Source: an uncultured Flavobacteriales bacterium | GTDB lineage: Bacteria; Bacteroidota; Bacteroidia; Flavobacteriales_D; Crocinitomicaceae | Assembly: GCA_903945495.1 (NCBI GenBank) | Contig: CAJAVU010000070.1 | Coordinates: 1-64,000, forward strand | Direction of reading: 5' to 3' | Length of the DNA: 64,000 bases | Shown here: positions 1 to 8,608 of the stretch, piece by piece | Position numbering within the stretch: position 1 is the stretch's first letter | Layout of the letters: each line of letters starts with the position of its first letter | The notes under the pieces: model-generated | Database searches by the model: none | The model's input: only the letters and a program-made list of their open reading frames with translations | What the model was told of the DNA's origin: nothing | Position numbers and translations under genes: made by a program

Positions 1-70
1 ACAGAGAAGTTAAGCCTGCTTGCGCTGATGGTACTGCCCTTTTGAGGGTGGGAGAGTAAGTCGACGCCGC
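1..70 (+). rRNA. rrf: 5S ribosomal RNA, 3' part
   Basis: The first 70 bases match the 3' two thirds of bacterial 5S rRNA: the AGAAGTTAAGC loop/helix segment, the GGTACTGC segment and the GGTGGGAGAGTA stretch are all in order. The 5' end lies outside the window, so a ribosomal operon on the plus strand probably ends here. A strong terminator follows within ten bases. Confidence 0.93.
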
Positions 71-76
71 TTTTTA

Positions 77-109
77 AACCCTTATCAGTTTTCTGGTAAG
101 GGTTTTTTT
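77..109 (+). terminator. Rho-independent terminator of the rRNA operon
   Basis: A 12-bp stem (AACCCTTATCAG with CTGGTAAGGGTT, one G-T pair) closes a TTTT loop and is followed by a run of T. It sits directly after the 5S rRNA. Confidence 0.9.
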
Positions 110-280
110 GTTCATTGTAATTAAGAAACTAATTTGGCATTCTAGGTTCACATGATAATAATTCTATGCCATTTGTAAAGCTTAGATAAAGAAGATATTC
201 CTTTTATAATTGTTAGGTGGATTTCAACGTTTTATTTGGTTTATTTGAAAAGAGATATGGCTTAAAACTGTATAATTGAC

Positions 281-288
281 TACTTTTG
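281..288 (+). promoter_or_regulatory. Possible -7 promoter element of gtrA-like gene
   Basis: TACTTTTG fits the Bacteroidota -7 consensus TAnnTTTG and lies 17 bases before the ATG of the GtrA gene. No TTG at the usual -33 spacing is visible, so this is weak support on its own. Confidence 0.35.
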
Positions 289-304
289 AACCTTAATATT
301 GAAC

Positions 305-796
305 ATGCAGAGTATTCTAATAAAATTAATTGATTCTTTCTATTTCATTTTTAAACGGTTTATGCCATTAAAAACATACCGTTATGCAGTTTGTGGTGGA
401 GGTAATCTTGTATTTGATTTAGTATTGTATTTTTTATTTTATCATTACATCTTTCATAAAGAGGATGTAAATCTTCATTATTTCGTACTTAGTTCTCATA
501 TCGCCTCATTATTTTTTGTTTTTCCTATTACTTTTTTAACAGGATTTCTATTAAACAAGTACATAACATTTCAGGATTCAAATATACCGGGAAGAGTTCA
601 ATTTGTAAGATATTTGATGGTGGCCTTAGGAGCAATCGGGTTAAGTTATCTGTGTATGAAGTTATTTGTAGACGTAATGAAGTTTTATCCCACGCCTTCA
701 AGACTGATAACCACTGTAATATCTGTAATATATAGTTACATACTACAAAGTACATTCAGCTTCGGTAAACGAAAGGAAAAAGAAGAATTTGAATAG
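305..796 (+). CDS. GtrA family membrane protein
   Basis: Small membrane protein of about 163 residues with four hydrophobic segments. The first, with YRYAVCGGGNLVFDLVLYF, and the later FLLNKYITF match the two conserved parts of the GtrA family (PF04138). These proteins are thought to help flip or present polyprenyl-linked sugars for cell-surface glycosylation. I chose the ATG at 305; a TTG two codons upstream is also in frame. No glycosyltransferase partner is adjacent, so the substrate is unknown. It is convergent with the histidine kinase, with only one base between the stop codons. Confidence 0.8.
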   Translation: MQSILIKLIDSFYFIFKRFMPLKTYRYAVCGGGNLVFDLVLYFLFYHYIFHKEDVNLHYFVLSSHIASLFFVFPITFLTGFLLNKYITFQDSNIPGRVQFVRYLMVALGAIGLSYLCMKLFVDVMKFYPTPSRLITTVISVIYSYILQSTFSFGKRKEKEEFE

Positions 797-797
797 T

Positions 798-1883
798 TTA
801 TTTGATCTGGATGCCTCTGGAAGAATATAGTCCTGCAGATTGAGTTTTACTTTTGTCTAAACTAAAAAAGAATGTACTACCAACTCCATATGTACTTCGG
901 ACGGAAATAGTTTGTCCATGTGATTCTATAATATGCTTACAGATTGCTAGACCTAATCCAGAACCACCGTCATTTCTGTTGCGACTTTTTTCAACACGGT
1001 AAAAGCGTTCAAATAATCTTGGAAGATGAGCGGCTTCAATACCAGGTCCGTTGTCAGAGACTTCAGTTGTGATCATGTCGTCCATTAAATAGAAACGAAC
1101 GATTGTCGTCCCGCCCTGGTTGCCATAAAAAATCGAGTTGGATATTAAATTGGTTAGAACTTGAGCAATTTTACTTTTATCACCTATGACGAATTTAGAT
1201 CCGTAATCTTTCGCAAAAGTTAAATTGATATTTTTCTCTTTAGCAATAATTTCTAAGGAATCAAAAACCTCTTTTGTCAATTCCACAATATCAAATGGAC
1301 GGAGTGCAAGTTTTAACGCATCCGCTTCAAGTTTGGTAATTTGGTCTAAATCTTCAATGATATTTACCATTCGATCAGTTGCTTTTGAAGCTCGTTCTAA
1401 AAATGATCTATTTACATTTTCGTCTTCTAATCCGCCGTCAAGTAACGTTAAAATATATCCTTGAATGGAAAATATAGGTGTTTTTAATTCATGTGCCAGA
1501 TTGCCGAGAAACTCGCGACGAAAGGCTTCTTGTTCTTTTAACTTGGAAATCTCTTTATTACGCTCTTCTGTCCATAATTGGGTTTCTTTTTCTGCATTTG
1601 CAATTACGTCATCTGTGATTTTAAATTGTAAATCGTTTTCAGGAGTAATTTTTCCTTTGCGAATAGATTTATACAGAACTTTTAATCGATCGTTTATGAA
1701 ATATTTAATGAAAAAGTAAAAAACGCCGAATGATATTAAGCCTGTTGTAAAGGGTAATCCTATTAATACCCAAAAAGGAAAATTCATCACCTGTATATCG
1801 ATGATGAATGTAATAATCAAGGTTAAGACAACGATAATTGCACTACCTCCGATTAATAAATGTATTGGTTTTAAATTTTTCAC
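798..1883 (-). CDS. PhoR-like sensor histidine kinase
   Basis: Inner-membrane histidine kinase of 361 residues. Two membrane segments (about 10-30 and 37-61) enclose a very short periplasmic loop, so there is no large extracytoplasmic sensor. The HisKA domain carries the phospho-acceptor H131 in HELKTP; the HATPase domain shows the N box (NLISNSIFYG), DNGPGIE and GSGLGLAI. This layout is typical of PhoR-type kinases in Flavobacteriia. Its start overlaps the stop of the upstream PhoB-like regulator by 4 bases (ATGA), so the two form an operon and a cognate pair. A phosphate-sensing role is inferred from the family and from the TonB receptor nearby, and is not shown by sequence. Confidence 0.85.
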   Translation of the reverse strand: MKNLKPIHLLIGGSAIIVVLTLIITFIIDIQVMNFPFWVLIGLPFTTGLISFGVFYFFIKYFINDRLKVLYKSIRKGKITPENDLQFKITDDVIANAEKETQLWTEERNKEISKLKEQEAFRREFLGNLAHELKTPIFSIQGYILTLLDGGLEDENVNRSFLERASKATDRMVNIIEDLDQITKLEADALKLALRPFDIVELTKEVFDSLEIIAKEKNINLTFAKDYGSKFVIGDKSKIAQVLTNLISNSIFYGNQGGTTIVRFYLMDDMITTEVSDNGPGIEAAHLPRLFERFYRVEKSRNRNDGGSGLGLAICKHIIESHGQTISVRSTYGVGSTFFFSLDKSKTQSAGLYSSRGIQIK

Positions 1884-2572
1884 TTTTCGCTGAAGGTATA
1901 TCCGACTCCTTTTATTGTACGAATATAATCATCTCCAAGCTTTTCTCGTAATTTTCTGATGTGAACATCAATAGTTCTTTCACCAACAATTGTTTCATTG
2001 CCCCAAACGATAGATAGAATTTGATCTCTGGTATAAACTTTACCTGGTCTGCTAGCCAACAATTCTAATAATTCAAATTCTTTTTTAGGTAGAAGAAGAC
2101 TTATACCATTCATTTCAACTTTGAATTTCTCGCGATCAATTTTTAATTTGGATTCAATCTGATCATTTGAATCGTTTACTGGTCTGTCTAATCTTCTTAA
2201 TAAAGACTCAACCTTGCTGATTAATAAACGAGGGCGAACAGGCTTTGAAATGTAATCATCTGCACCTGCTTCGAATCCTGCAATCTGTGAATAGTCTTCT
2301 GCACGTGATGTTAAAAAGGCAATAATAGGTTGAGTGATGTTTAAATCTTTACGGATAATTTGACACGTTTCAATTCCATCCATTTTGGGCATCATTACAT
2401 CTAGAAGTATTAATGATGGATGAATTTGTTGAACCATTTTCACTCCTTCTTCTCCGTTTGATGCACTGAATACTTTGTACCCTTCTTTTTTCAAATTATA
2501 AGTTAAAAACTCAATAATATCTGGCTCATCATCAATCAATAATAATGTGTGACCTTTGCTTGCTTGTTGCAT
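1880..2572 (-). CDS. PhoB/OmpR-type response regulator
   Basis: Response regulator of 230 residues: receiver domain (about 8-125) with the acidic pair DDE, phospho-acceptor D58 (LLLDVMMP) and the conserved lysine in SKPVRP, then a winged-helix DNA-binding domain with RTIDVHIRKLREKLG and the GVGYTF wing. It is co-transcribed with the PhoR-like kinase (4-base overlap). It closely resembles the regulator at 7660-8334 (shared YNLKKEGY, EDYSQIAG, GADDY, SKPVRP/AKPVRP), suggesting an old duplication around the TonB receptor block. A terminator just upstream (2590-2627) separates it from the beta-helix protein gene, so it should have its own promoter. Confidence 0.87.
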   Translation of the reverse strand: MQQASKGHTLLLIDDEPDIIEFLTYNLKKEGYKVFSASNGEEGVKMVQQIHPSLILLDVMMPKMDGIETCQIIRKDLNITQPIIAFLTSRAEDYSQIAGFEAGADDYISKPVRPRLLISKVESLLRRLDRPVNDSNDQIESKLKIDREKFKVEMNGISLLLPKKEFELLELLASRPGKVYTRDQILSIVWGNETIVGERTIDVHIRKLREKLGDDYIRTIKGVGYTFSEK

Positions 2573-2589
2573 AATTTGAAAACATTTTT

Positions 2590-2627
2590 AAAAAAAAGGA
2601 GATTACTCACAGTTATGAGCAATCTCC
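2590..2627 (-). terminator. Rho-independent terminator after the beta-helix protein gene
   Basis: On the minus strand GGAGATT and CTCA arms pair with TGAG and AATCTCC around a six-base loop, followed by eight T. It ends the transcript of the sorting-domain protein before the PhoB-like gene. Confidence 0.85.
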
Positions 2628-2641
2628 TAAATTCATTGATA

Positions 2642-4462
2642 TTATTTGTTAATCGCTAGTTTGATAGTTTTAGCAACTGAATTTTCTGTAGAGATAACCA
2701 CATTGTAGTATCCTGCTTTCAATGATGATGTATTCAAAGATTGAATGCTTTTACCTGCTAATAATGATGCGTTTTCAGTATAAACGATTTTTCCTGAATT
2801 GTCTACAATTGATAAAGTGATATTCGAATTTTCTTTCAAATTCATTTCAACATTAACATTATCAGATGCTGGGTTAGGGAATAATTTTACTGAGGAGATT
2901 GAAGTAATTTCTTCTAATCCAACTACTGTAATTACAACTTCGAATGAATCTACCGCTTCACAAGCTCCGTTCGTCGCTGTTAATGTAACAGTGTATGTTC
3001 CTGTTGCAGAATATTCATGAACAGGACTTGTAGTTGTAGATGTATTTCCGTCACCGAAATCCCAAGCATATGTTGTTGCTCCAACTGATGTGTTTGTGAA
3101 TGTTGCTACAGTATCAACAGATGAAACAGTTGCAGAAGCAGAAAGGCCGTAGTTTGCAACATTATAATTCTCATTTTGTGGATCAAAGTTTGACCAACAT
3201 GCTGTCCAATCGTTCGTTCCATCAAATGCTCCACGGTATGTTGTTGTTTCGAAGAATGAATTGTTCAAGTTCGGATAAGTAAAACTTGCTCCTGTTAATG
3301 CTGGAGAACCTGCACTTAATAAGAAATTAGGATTTGCGTAATTGTTTGGTGCGATAGCTTGTAACCCTTGTGGAGTCGATAAGACTGAGTTTCCACCTGC
3401 GTTAAACCAAGCAGCCATTCCAAAAGTCAATGTTGTAGAATCCAAAGGTGTGGGACAACCTGCAATAATATTGTTTTTAAATTGCAAAGAACCACTATTA
3501 GCATTGTTTCCTGTTGTTGTACCATCAATTTTCAAACCTACAGGGAATCCTGCAAAAATAGAATTGTATGTACAAGTTGAAGTACTTCTGCGCAAGTGTA
3601 AAGCTCTTTTAAAGTTTGAATTAAATCCATTACTGTTTTGTGTCGCCATTGGTCCGAAAACAGAAATGTTTGAGAAGATTGGTTTAGTAATTGGACCGTT
3701 TGTTGTTCCAGTTGCATCATTATCAGATTCAAATCCGTTTGACCCAGAGATATCAGCTACCAATGAATCGCTAACAGCAACTGCAAATTGAACACGACCA
3801 GTAAAACCATAATCTGTATCAAACATATCGTCAACAGTTTTGTTGACAATTAAGTGCTTACAGTTTACTGTTCCACCGAACCATTCAAAAGCATCATCAC
3901 CACCGTGACTAACTTGAACATAGTCAATAGTTGTTCCTAAACCAACAGCTCCCATTGTTAAACCGTTTGTTTCGTTGTTAGGTAAATAAGCAACTCCAGC
4001 GAATTCAATACGAACGTATTTCAAAACACCTGAATTGTCATTTACATCAGTACCACCGTACAAACCTTTAACTGGGTCAATTCCACCTTCAGCTAAACGC
4101 TCGCCAGCAGGATCATTTAAAGGAGCTCTACCACACAAGATAATTCCACCCCAATCTCCAGGGTTTCTGTTTCCAGCACTTTGGTATGAAGTGAATACAA
4201 TTGGTTGTGTTGCTGTTCCCTCAGCCATAAGTTTTGAACCTCTTGTTACAACTAAAGTTGCAGCATTTCCTTTAATAATTGTTCCTGGTTCAATTGTTAA
4301 AGTTGCATTGTTTGTTACGTAAATAAATCCACCTGTTAAAGTGTAAATATTGTTGTTAGTCCAAGTCGTATTTGAAGTAATATCACTTGAAATTGTTACT
4401 TGTGCATTCAAGCTTAAAAAGCTGATAATTGCGAAAGCTGTTAATAGTAAATTTCTTTTCAT
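2642..4462 (-). CDS. Secreted beta-helix/PKD protein with type IX sorting domain
   Basis: Secreted protein of about 606 residues. Start chosen at MKRNLLLTAFA, which gives a clean signal peptide ending at NAQ; an upstream in-frame start lacks one. Residues about 20-400 are rich in short T/N/G strands typical of right-handed parallel beta-helices, with acidic stretches GGDDAFEWFGG and DDMFDTDYGFTGR. A PKD domain (about 445-530, WDFGDGNTS) follows, and the last 75 residues (LFPNPASD ... AKTIKLAINK) are a type A sorting domain for export and anchoring by the type IX system. It lies between a TonB receptor and a PhoBR-like pair, so a role in binding or processing a nutrient for that receptor is plausible. 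No enzyme active site was recognised. Confidence 0.82.
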   Translation of the reverse strand: MKRNLLLTAFAIISFLSLNAQVTISSDITSNTTWTNNNIYTLTGGFIYVTNNATLTIEPGTIIKGNAATLVVTRGSKLMAEGTATQPIVFTSYQSAGNRNPGDWGGIILCGRAPLNDPAGERLAEGGIDPVKGLYGGTDVNDNSGVLKYVRIEFAGVAYLPNNETNGLTMGAVGLGTTIDYVQVSHGGDDAFEWFGGTVNCKHLIVNKTVDDMFDTDYGFTGRVQFAVAVSDSLVADISGSNGFESDNDATGTTNGPITKPIFSNISVFGPMATQNSNGFNSNFKRALHLRRSTSTCTYNSIFAGFPVGLKIDGTTTGNNANSGSLQFKNNIIAGCPTPLDSTTLTFGMAAWFNAGGNSVLSTPQGLQAIAPNNYANPNFLLSAGSPALTGASFTYPNLNNSFFETTTYRGAFDGTNDWTACWSNFDPQNENYNVANYGLSASATVSSVDTVATFTNTSVGATTYAWDFGDGNTSTTTSPVHEYSATGTYTVTLTATNGACEAVDSFEVVITVVGLEEITSISSVKLFPNPASDNVNVEMNLKENSNITLSIVDNSGKIVYTENASLLAGKSIQSLNTSSLKAGYYNVVISTENSVAKTIKLAINK

Positions 4463-4525
4463 TTTTAGTTTTAAAAAATTTTGGCAGTATTTTCTGGGAA
4501 GCTGCCTCACCCATTTTAGACACAC

Positions 4526-4533
4526 CAAAAGTA
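4526..4533 (-). promoter_or_regulatory. -7 promoter element of the beta-helix protein gene
   Basis: On the minus strand TACTTTTG matches TAnnTTTG. It lies about 64 bases before the chosen ATG. No TTG sits 17-23 bases upstream; instead there is a C-rich tract (minus strand), which would suit an activator-dependent promoter. Confidence 0.4.
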
Positions 4534-4591
4534 GGTTGATTGAATCGGGGGGAGGTTAGGGGTGAATTATTCTTAGTTTAAGAAATGATTA

Positions 4592-4627
4592 ATAAAAAAA
4601 ACCTCAATGTTAACATTGAGGTTTTTT
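4592..4627. terminator. Bidirectional hairpin terminator after the TonB receptor
   Basis: A perfect 10-bp stem, AACCTCAATG with CATTGAGGTT, closes a TTAA loop. On the minus strand it is followed by eight T, ending the TonB receptor transcript; it also has six T on the plus strand. Confidence 0.88.
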
Positions 4628-4646
4628 CGAAGCTTTTAATTCAATC

Positions 4647-7496
4647 TTAGAACTTGTACGAGAATGAAATGCTGAAATTTCTTCCGTATTTTATTCCTTG
4701 TATTACTTTATCTTCTTCCGCTTCGTATTTCTTAGAGCGGTTAAAATCTTGATAGAAAATTGCATTTTGATTAAAAATGTCGCTTGCATTAATTTTGATT
4801 TCGCCATTTTTGTTTTTGAAAACTGTTTTGGCAAGTTGTAAATCTAGCACTGTACGAGGGTTTTCATAAATATCTTGGTATCCATTTGTTCCAACAAAGG
4901 CAATTCGACGACCAATTCTATTTACCAACAAACTTGCTCCAAATCCTTTGTCGTCATTTTGGTAAACCAATCCACCATTAATTAAATAAGGAGATTGACC
5001 TTGCATTGGGCGATATTTTTCTTCATCTGTAACAGCTGTTGCTACATTTGATAAATCAACAACAGATTTTACCAATGTTAAGTTAGTGTAAAAAGTAAAG
5101 TTGTCTAATGCATTTGAGTTAAACAAAGAATCTATTTTACTCAACTTAGTGCGGTATTCTATTTCAATACCATAATCGACTGCATTAGCAACATTTCTAA
5201 ATGTATACGTTCTTGAACCAGACCCACCAAAGAACACTGTGTTTTCAATAGGATTTTTAAAGTCTTTATAGAAAACTGACGTTGAAATGATTTGTCCACT
5301 ACCAGGGAAGAATTCAAATCTCAAATCTACATTTGTGATATTTGCTGCTACCAGCGTGTCATTACCTACAACAGCGGATGATGTATTGAAGTCATAAAAA
5401 GAGAACGGTGCAAGTTCACGGAAATCTGGTCTAGCTACAGTTCGCGAAACGGCTCCTCTCAAATTTATTTTTTTATTTAATGCATATGTCAAGTTCAATG
5501 AAGGTAAATAGCTCAATGTTGTGTTATCAATATTAATTGAATCACCCCCATAACTAATAGAACTTAATTGTTGTCTGAAATTCTCAACACGTAAACCATA
5601 TACAGCTCTTAATTTTGACGTCAATTTTTGATCAGTCATAATGTATCCTGCATGTAAGTTTGTTGATGCTGAATATGAGTCAGATGGGTTCGTTGTTTCT
5701 CCTAATTTAAAACCTTTAGCACTGATATTTTCTTCAGCGAAGATTGAATCCTGTGGTAAAGTTAATAAGTCATAGTTAAATTGAGCAGGACTATTAATTG
5801 CGTAACCAAAAACGCGTGCATCAAATGCTCTATCTTTAATCGAACCAGCATATCCAAATTTTAAAGAACTTTTTTCTTTCAGGAAGTTATAAGGGATTGC
5901 AATTTCTGCCATAGCAGCATACAAATCTTCTCCTAGATTTGAGAAAAATTTACCTGCGAAATCAGGGGATGGTGATCCAAATGGCACGTATGCAGTGAAA
6001 ATAGAATCAGACATTGTACCTTGTGGAGTTCGGTTCTTGTAATAAAGCATTCTTTTTAAATTAGGAATTGTAGTCAAGGTTTTACTATAATTCAATCCCC
6101 ATTTAACTTTTAAAGATGTGCTATCAGAAACTTTAAGTAAATGTTCACCATTCAATTGTGATGTAAACATTTTACTTGATGTATATTGCATAGCAGTAGC
6201 CTCAATAATTTGATCAGCATCAATGTTTTCACCTGTTCTTAAAATAACCTGATCTGTAGAATTGTTACTAAATAAATTTTTCAAGGTAATTTTATTGTTC
6301 TTTCCGAATTTGTATGCAAAGTTCATCATTGCTCCCCATGAAACATTTTCGCGGTATGTAGCATCTTTATAGTCAAATACACGTGATGAATCTTCGTTAT
6401 AATCTTTACGAGTAACATCTAAATAACGACGTGTATAATTGTAACTTAAAGCACCAATAACTCCAAAAGCATTTGTCTTTGTTGAATCAGGACGTATTGT
6501 TTTAGCGAATCCTACTTGGTAATTTTGTCCAAGAGGAGAAGATTTTTGATTGTTAATTTGCCAATCATTCGAGAAAAGTTTACTGTTCTCAAATCGCGTA
6601 ACTGGATCTGAAAGTAAACCCTTAAATACAGTTGTAGAAGGCAACGCATCTGGATACATACGATCCTTAACGCCAAAACCAATCCAATCGTTTTTACTTC
6701 CGTCATAGTTAGAATATGATTTGAAAGTAGATTGAGTATTGTAATTTGTACCTGCACTGAATGATACAAAATCCTTGTCTGGAATTTCTTTGGTATTTAC
6801 TTGAATAACTCCTCCTGCAAAATCACCAGGCAAATCTGGAGATGCAGTTTTGTAAATCATCATATTGTCCAACATGGTAGATGGGAAGATGTCAAATGAA
6901 AAGGCTTTACGATCTGCTTCTGTTGAAGGTAAAGGCAATCCATTGATCATTGCTGTATTGTAACGGTCATTCAAACCACGAATAATAACAAATTTATTGT
7001 CCTGAACCGAAGCTCCACTAACACGTTTAAGAACAGCACTTGCATCTCTATCTGGAGATCGTTTAATTGCTTCTTGTGAAATCCCGTCAACTTGACCAGC
7101 AGCATTTCGTTGCATCTTGATCACATTATCCGTTGATTCTTTATTTACAGTTGCGGTAACTGTTACGGCTCCGATTTCTTTAACAATCGGTTCCATTACA
7201 ATTTCAAAACTCGTTACTTCATTTGATTTGACAGCGATATCAGAAATAATCTTTGTATTGTATCCATTATAATTGAATATTAAAGAGTATGTTCCAACAG
7301 GGATGTTTTGAAAAATAAAATTTCCATCCAAATCACTGATCATTCTGTAAGTTTGATTTTCAACTAAAATTTTAACACCTGGTAATGTTTCACTTGTTTT
7401 GCCATCAGTTACTTTTCCACTAATGGTTCCTGTTTGTCCAAAAATCCACGAACTCATGACAAGAGTTATGAAAATTGAAAGTGCTTTTAAGTTCAT
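4647..7496 (-). CDS. TonB-dependent outer-membrane receptor
   Basis: Outer-membrane transporter of about 949 residues. Start set at MNLKALSIFITL, which gives a signal peptide ending near FGQ. Order: signal peptide, carboxypeptidase-regulatory-like domain (about 22-105, TISGKVTDGKTSETLPGVKI), plug domain (about 130-240, with VIIRGLNDRYNTAMINGLPL and GDFAGGVIQV), then a long beta-barrel ending in aromatic SFSYKF. No SusD-like partner is adjacent; the next gene downstream is the beta-helix protein. Its promoter region has 11-bp-phased repeats of the kind PhoB-family regulators bind, and two PhoB-like genes flank the block. Phosphate or organophosphate uptake is a reasonable guess, but the substrate cannot be read from sequence. 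Confidence 0.87.
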   Translation of the reverse strand: MNLKALSIFITLVMSSWIFGQTGTISGKVTDGKTSETLPGVKILVENQTYRMISDLDGNFIFQNIPVGTYSLIFNYNGYNTKIISDIAVKSNEVTSFEIVMEPIVKEIGAVTVTATVNKESTDNVIKMQRNAAGQVDGISQEAIKRSPDRDASAVLKRVSGASVQDNKFVIIRGLNDRYNTAMINGLPLPSTEADRKAFSFDIFPSTMLDNMMIYKTASPDLPGDFAGGVIQVNTKEIPDKDFVSFSAGTNYNTQSTFKSYSNYDGSKNDWIGFGVKDRMYPDALPSTTVFKGLLSDPVTRFENSKLFSNDWQINNQKSSPLGQNYQVGFAKTIRPDSTKTNAFGVIGALSYNYTRRYLDVTRKDYNEDSSRVFDYKDATYRENVSWGAMMNFAYKFGKNNKITLKNLFSNNSTDQVILRTGENIDADQIIEATAMQYTSSKMFTSQLNGEHLLKVSDSTSLKVKWGLNYSKTLTTIPNLKRMLYYKNRTPQGTMSDSIFTAYVPFGSPSPDFAGKFFSNLGEDLYAAMAEIAIPYNFLKEKSSLKFGYAGSIKDRAFDARVFGYAINSPAQFNYDLLTLPQDSIFAEENISAKGFKLGETTNPSDSYSASTNLHAGYIMTDQKLTSKLRAVYGLRVENFRQQLSSISYGGDSINIDNTTLSYLPSLNLTYALNKKINLRGAVSRTVARPDFRELAPFSFYDFNTSSAVVGNDTLVAANITNVDLRFEFFPGSGQIISTSVFYKDFKNPIENTVFFGGSGSRTYTFRNVANAVDYGIEIEYRTKLSKIDSLFNSNALDNFTFYTNLTLVKSVVDLSNVATAVTDEEKYRPMQGQSPYLINGGLVYQNDDKGFGASLLVNRIGRRIAFVGTNGYQDIYENPRTVLDLQLAKTVFKNKNGEIKINASDIFNQNAIFYQDFNRSKKYEAEEDKVIQGIKYGRNFSISFSYKF

Positions 7497-7520
7497 CCGT
7501 TTCTTTGTTTTTTTACGATG

Positions 7521-7550
7521 CAAAGGAACGCTGATACTCTTATTGTACAA
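7521..7550 (-). promoter_or_regulatory. Promoter of the TonB receptor gene
   Basis: On the minus strand, TTG (7548-7550), 19 bases, then TTCCTTTG (7521-7528), which is close to TAnnTTTG. It lies 25 bases before the chosen ATG. The direct repeats at 7551-7598 are immediately upstream of the -33 element. Confidence 0.5.
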
Positions 7551-7598
7551 TTACTGAAAGGTTACTAGTTTATTAAATCGAGATAACATAGAGTTAAC
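7551..7598 (-). promoter_or_regulatory. Candidate PhoB-like operator: 11-bp-phased direct repeats
   Basis: On the minus strand GTTAACTC and GTTATCTC start 11 bases apart (7598 and 7587), and AGTAAC and AGTAAT start 11 bases apart (7566 and 7555). The two pairs are 21 bases apart and abut the -33 element of the TonB receptor promoter. OmpR/PhoB-family regulators bind head-to-tail to direct repeats with 11-bp spacing. The motif itself is not the E. coli pho box, so assignment to either flanking regulator is inference. Confidence 0.45.
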
Positions 7599-7659
7599 AC
7601 AACGGAAATAAATGCTTAATTTGAATAAAAGATAAAATTGAACGCAACAATTTTTGGAA

Positions 7660-8334
7660 TTAGTCCTGTTTTTCAACAAACTTATAACCAATACCTTTGA
7701 TTGTTTTAATGTAGTCGTCACCAATTTTTTCACGAAGCTTTCGAACATGAACATCAATTGTACGATCACCAACAACTATTTCTGACCCCCAAACTTTATC
7801 GAGAATAACATCTCTTTCAAAAACGTAATCTGGTCTAGAGGCAAGCAAGGCAAGTAGTTCAAATTCCTTTCTTGGTAAATGAATTATCTCACCATTTTTT
7901 TCAATAATGTATTTTTCACGGTTAATTACCAAATCTTTGTTGGTTGGCTCATCAACGGTTAACATCCCTTTTCTGCGAAGAAGAGCATTGATTCTACTGA
8001 TTAAAACTTTAGGACGAACAGGCTTAGCAACATAATCGTCGGCTCCAGCATCTAAACCAGCTATTTGACTATAGTCTTCGTTGCGGGCAGTTAAAAAACA
8101 AATGAGTGTTTGCTGAAAACCTTGGGTTGATCGAATTGCATCACAAACTTCAATTCCATCCATCCCCGGCATCATTACATCTAGAATAATTAAATCGGGT
8201 TTTAGCTCTTTCATCAGTGCTAATCCAACTTCACCATTTTCCGCAACTTCAACAAGATACCCCTCTTTTTTCAAATTGTATTTTAACAATTCACGGATAT
8301 CTTCTTCATCATCGATTATTAAGATTGAAACCAT
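7660..8334 (-). CDS. Second PhoB/OmpR-type response regulator
   Basis: Response regulator of 224 residues with receiver (about 1-120: IIDDEED, phospho-acceptor D52 in ILDVMMP, lysine in AKPVRP) and winged-helix domain (RTIDVHVRKLREKIG, GIGYKF). It is a close paralogue of the product of 1880-2572, yet no kinase gene is next to it; the PhoR-like kinase 6 kb away may serve both. It is read in the same direction as the TonB receptor, 163 bases upstream of it with no terminator seen between. Its own upstream region (8335-8732) is long and holds a perfect palindrome and a candidate small RNA. Confidence 0.86.
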   Translation of the reverse strand: MVSILIIDDEEDIRELLKYNLKKEGYLVEVAENGEVGLALMKELKPDLIILDVMMPGMDGIEVCDAIRSTQGFQQTLICFLTARNEDYSQIAGLDAGADDYVAKPVRPKVLISRINALLRRKGMLTVDEPTNKDLVINREKYIIEKNGEIIHLPRKEFELLALLASRPDYVFERDVILDKVWGSEIVVGDRTIDVHVRKLREKIGDDYIKTIKGIGYKFVEKQD

Positions 8335-8503
8335 AGTTGCGAGTATAAATCAATTATTCTTTATTCTGATATAAAGATAGCTAGAATATTGGATTCTTAA
8401 AAAAAGTTGAACTGTTAAAATTGTAAAAAAAACAATATAGATTTAATACGATTTGGTCCATTTGAAGGAATAAGTGAGTAAAAAAATCATTTTTTCTATA
8501 TAC

Positions 8504-8515
8504 TTACCTAGGTAA
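8504..8515. promoter_or_regulatory. Perfect 12-bp palindrome
   Basis: TTACCTAGGTAA is fully self-complementary. It lies between the divergent regulator genes and upstream of the candidate small RNA promoter, so it could be an operator, but no regulator can be assigned. Confidence 0.3.
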
Positions 8516-8572
8516 AAATGAAATACATTCTTAAGATTCTAAAAAGTAAAATTTTTTCGTTTTCAGTAATCT

Positions 8573-8604
8573 TGTTTCAAAATTGGAAAAAGTGTTTAAC
8601 TTTG
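8573..8604 (+). promoter_or_regulatory. Bacteroidota-type promoter of candidate small RNA
   Basis: TTG (8573-8575), 21 bases, then TAACTTTG (8597-8604), an exact fit to TTG-N(17-23)-TAnnTTTG. The predicted start site is about 8609. Confidence 0.6.
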
Positions 8605-8608
8605 TATC

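Noticed and set aside
1225-1719. Plus-strand genes opposite the histidine kinase
   Set aside because: They are antisense to a complete kinase gene and encode no recognisable protein.
7551-7598. A classical E. coli-type pho box
   Set aside because: The spacing fits but the sequence is GTTANCTC, not CTGTCAT, so only the general PhoB-family geometry is claimed.
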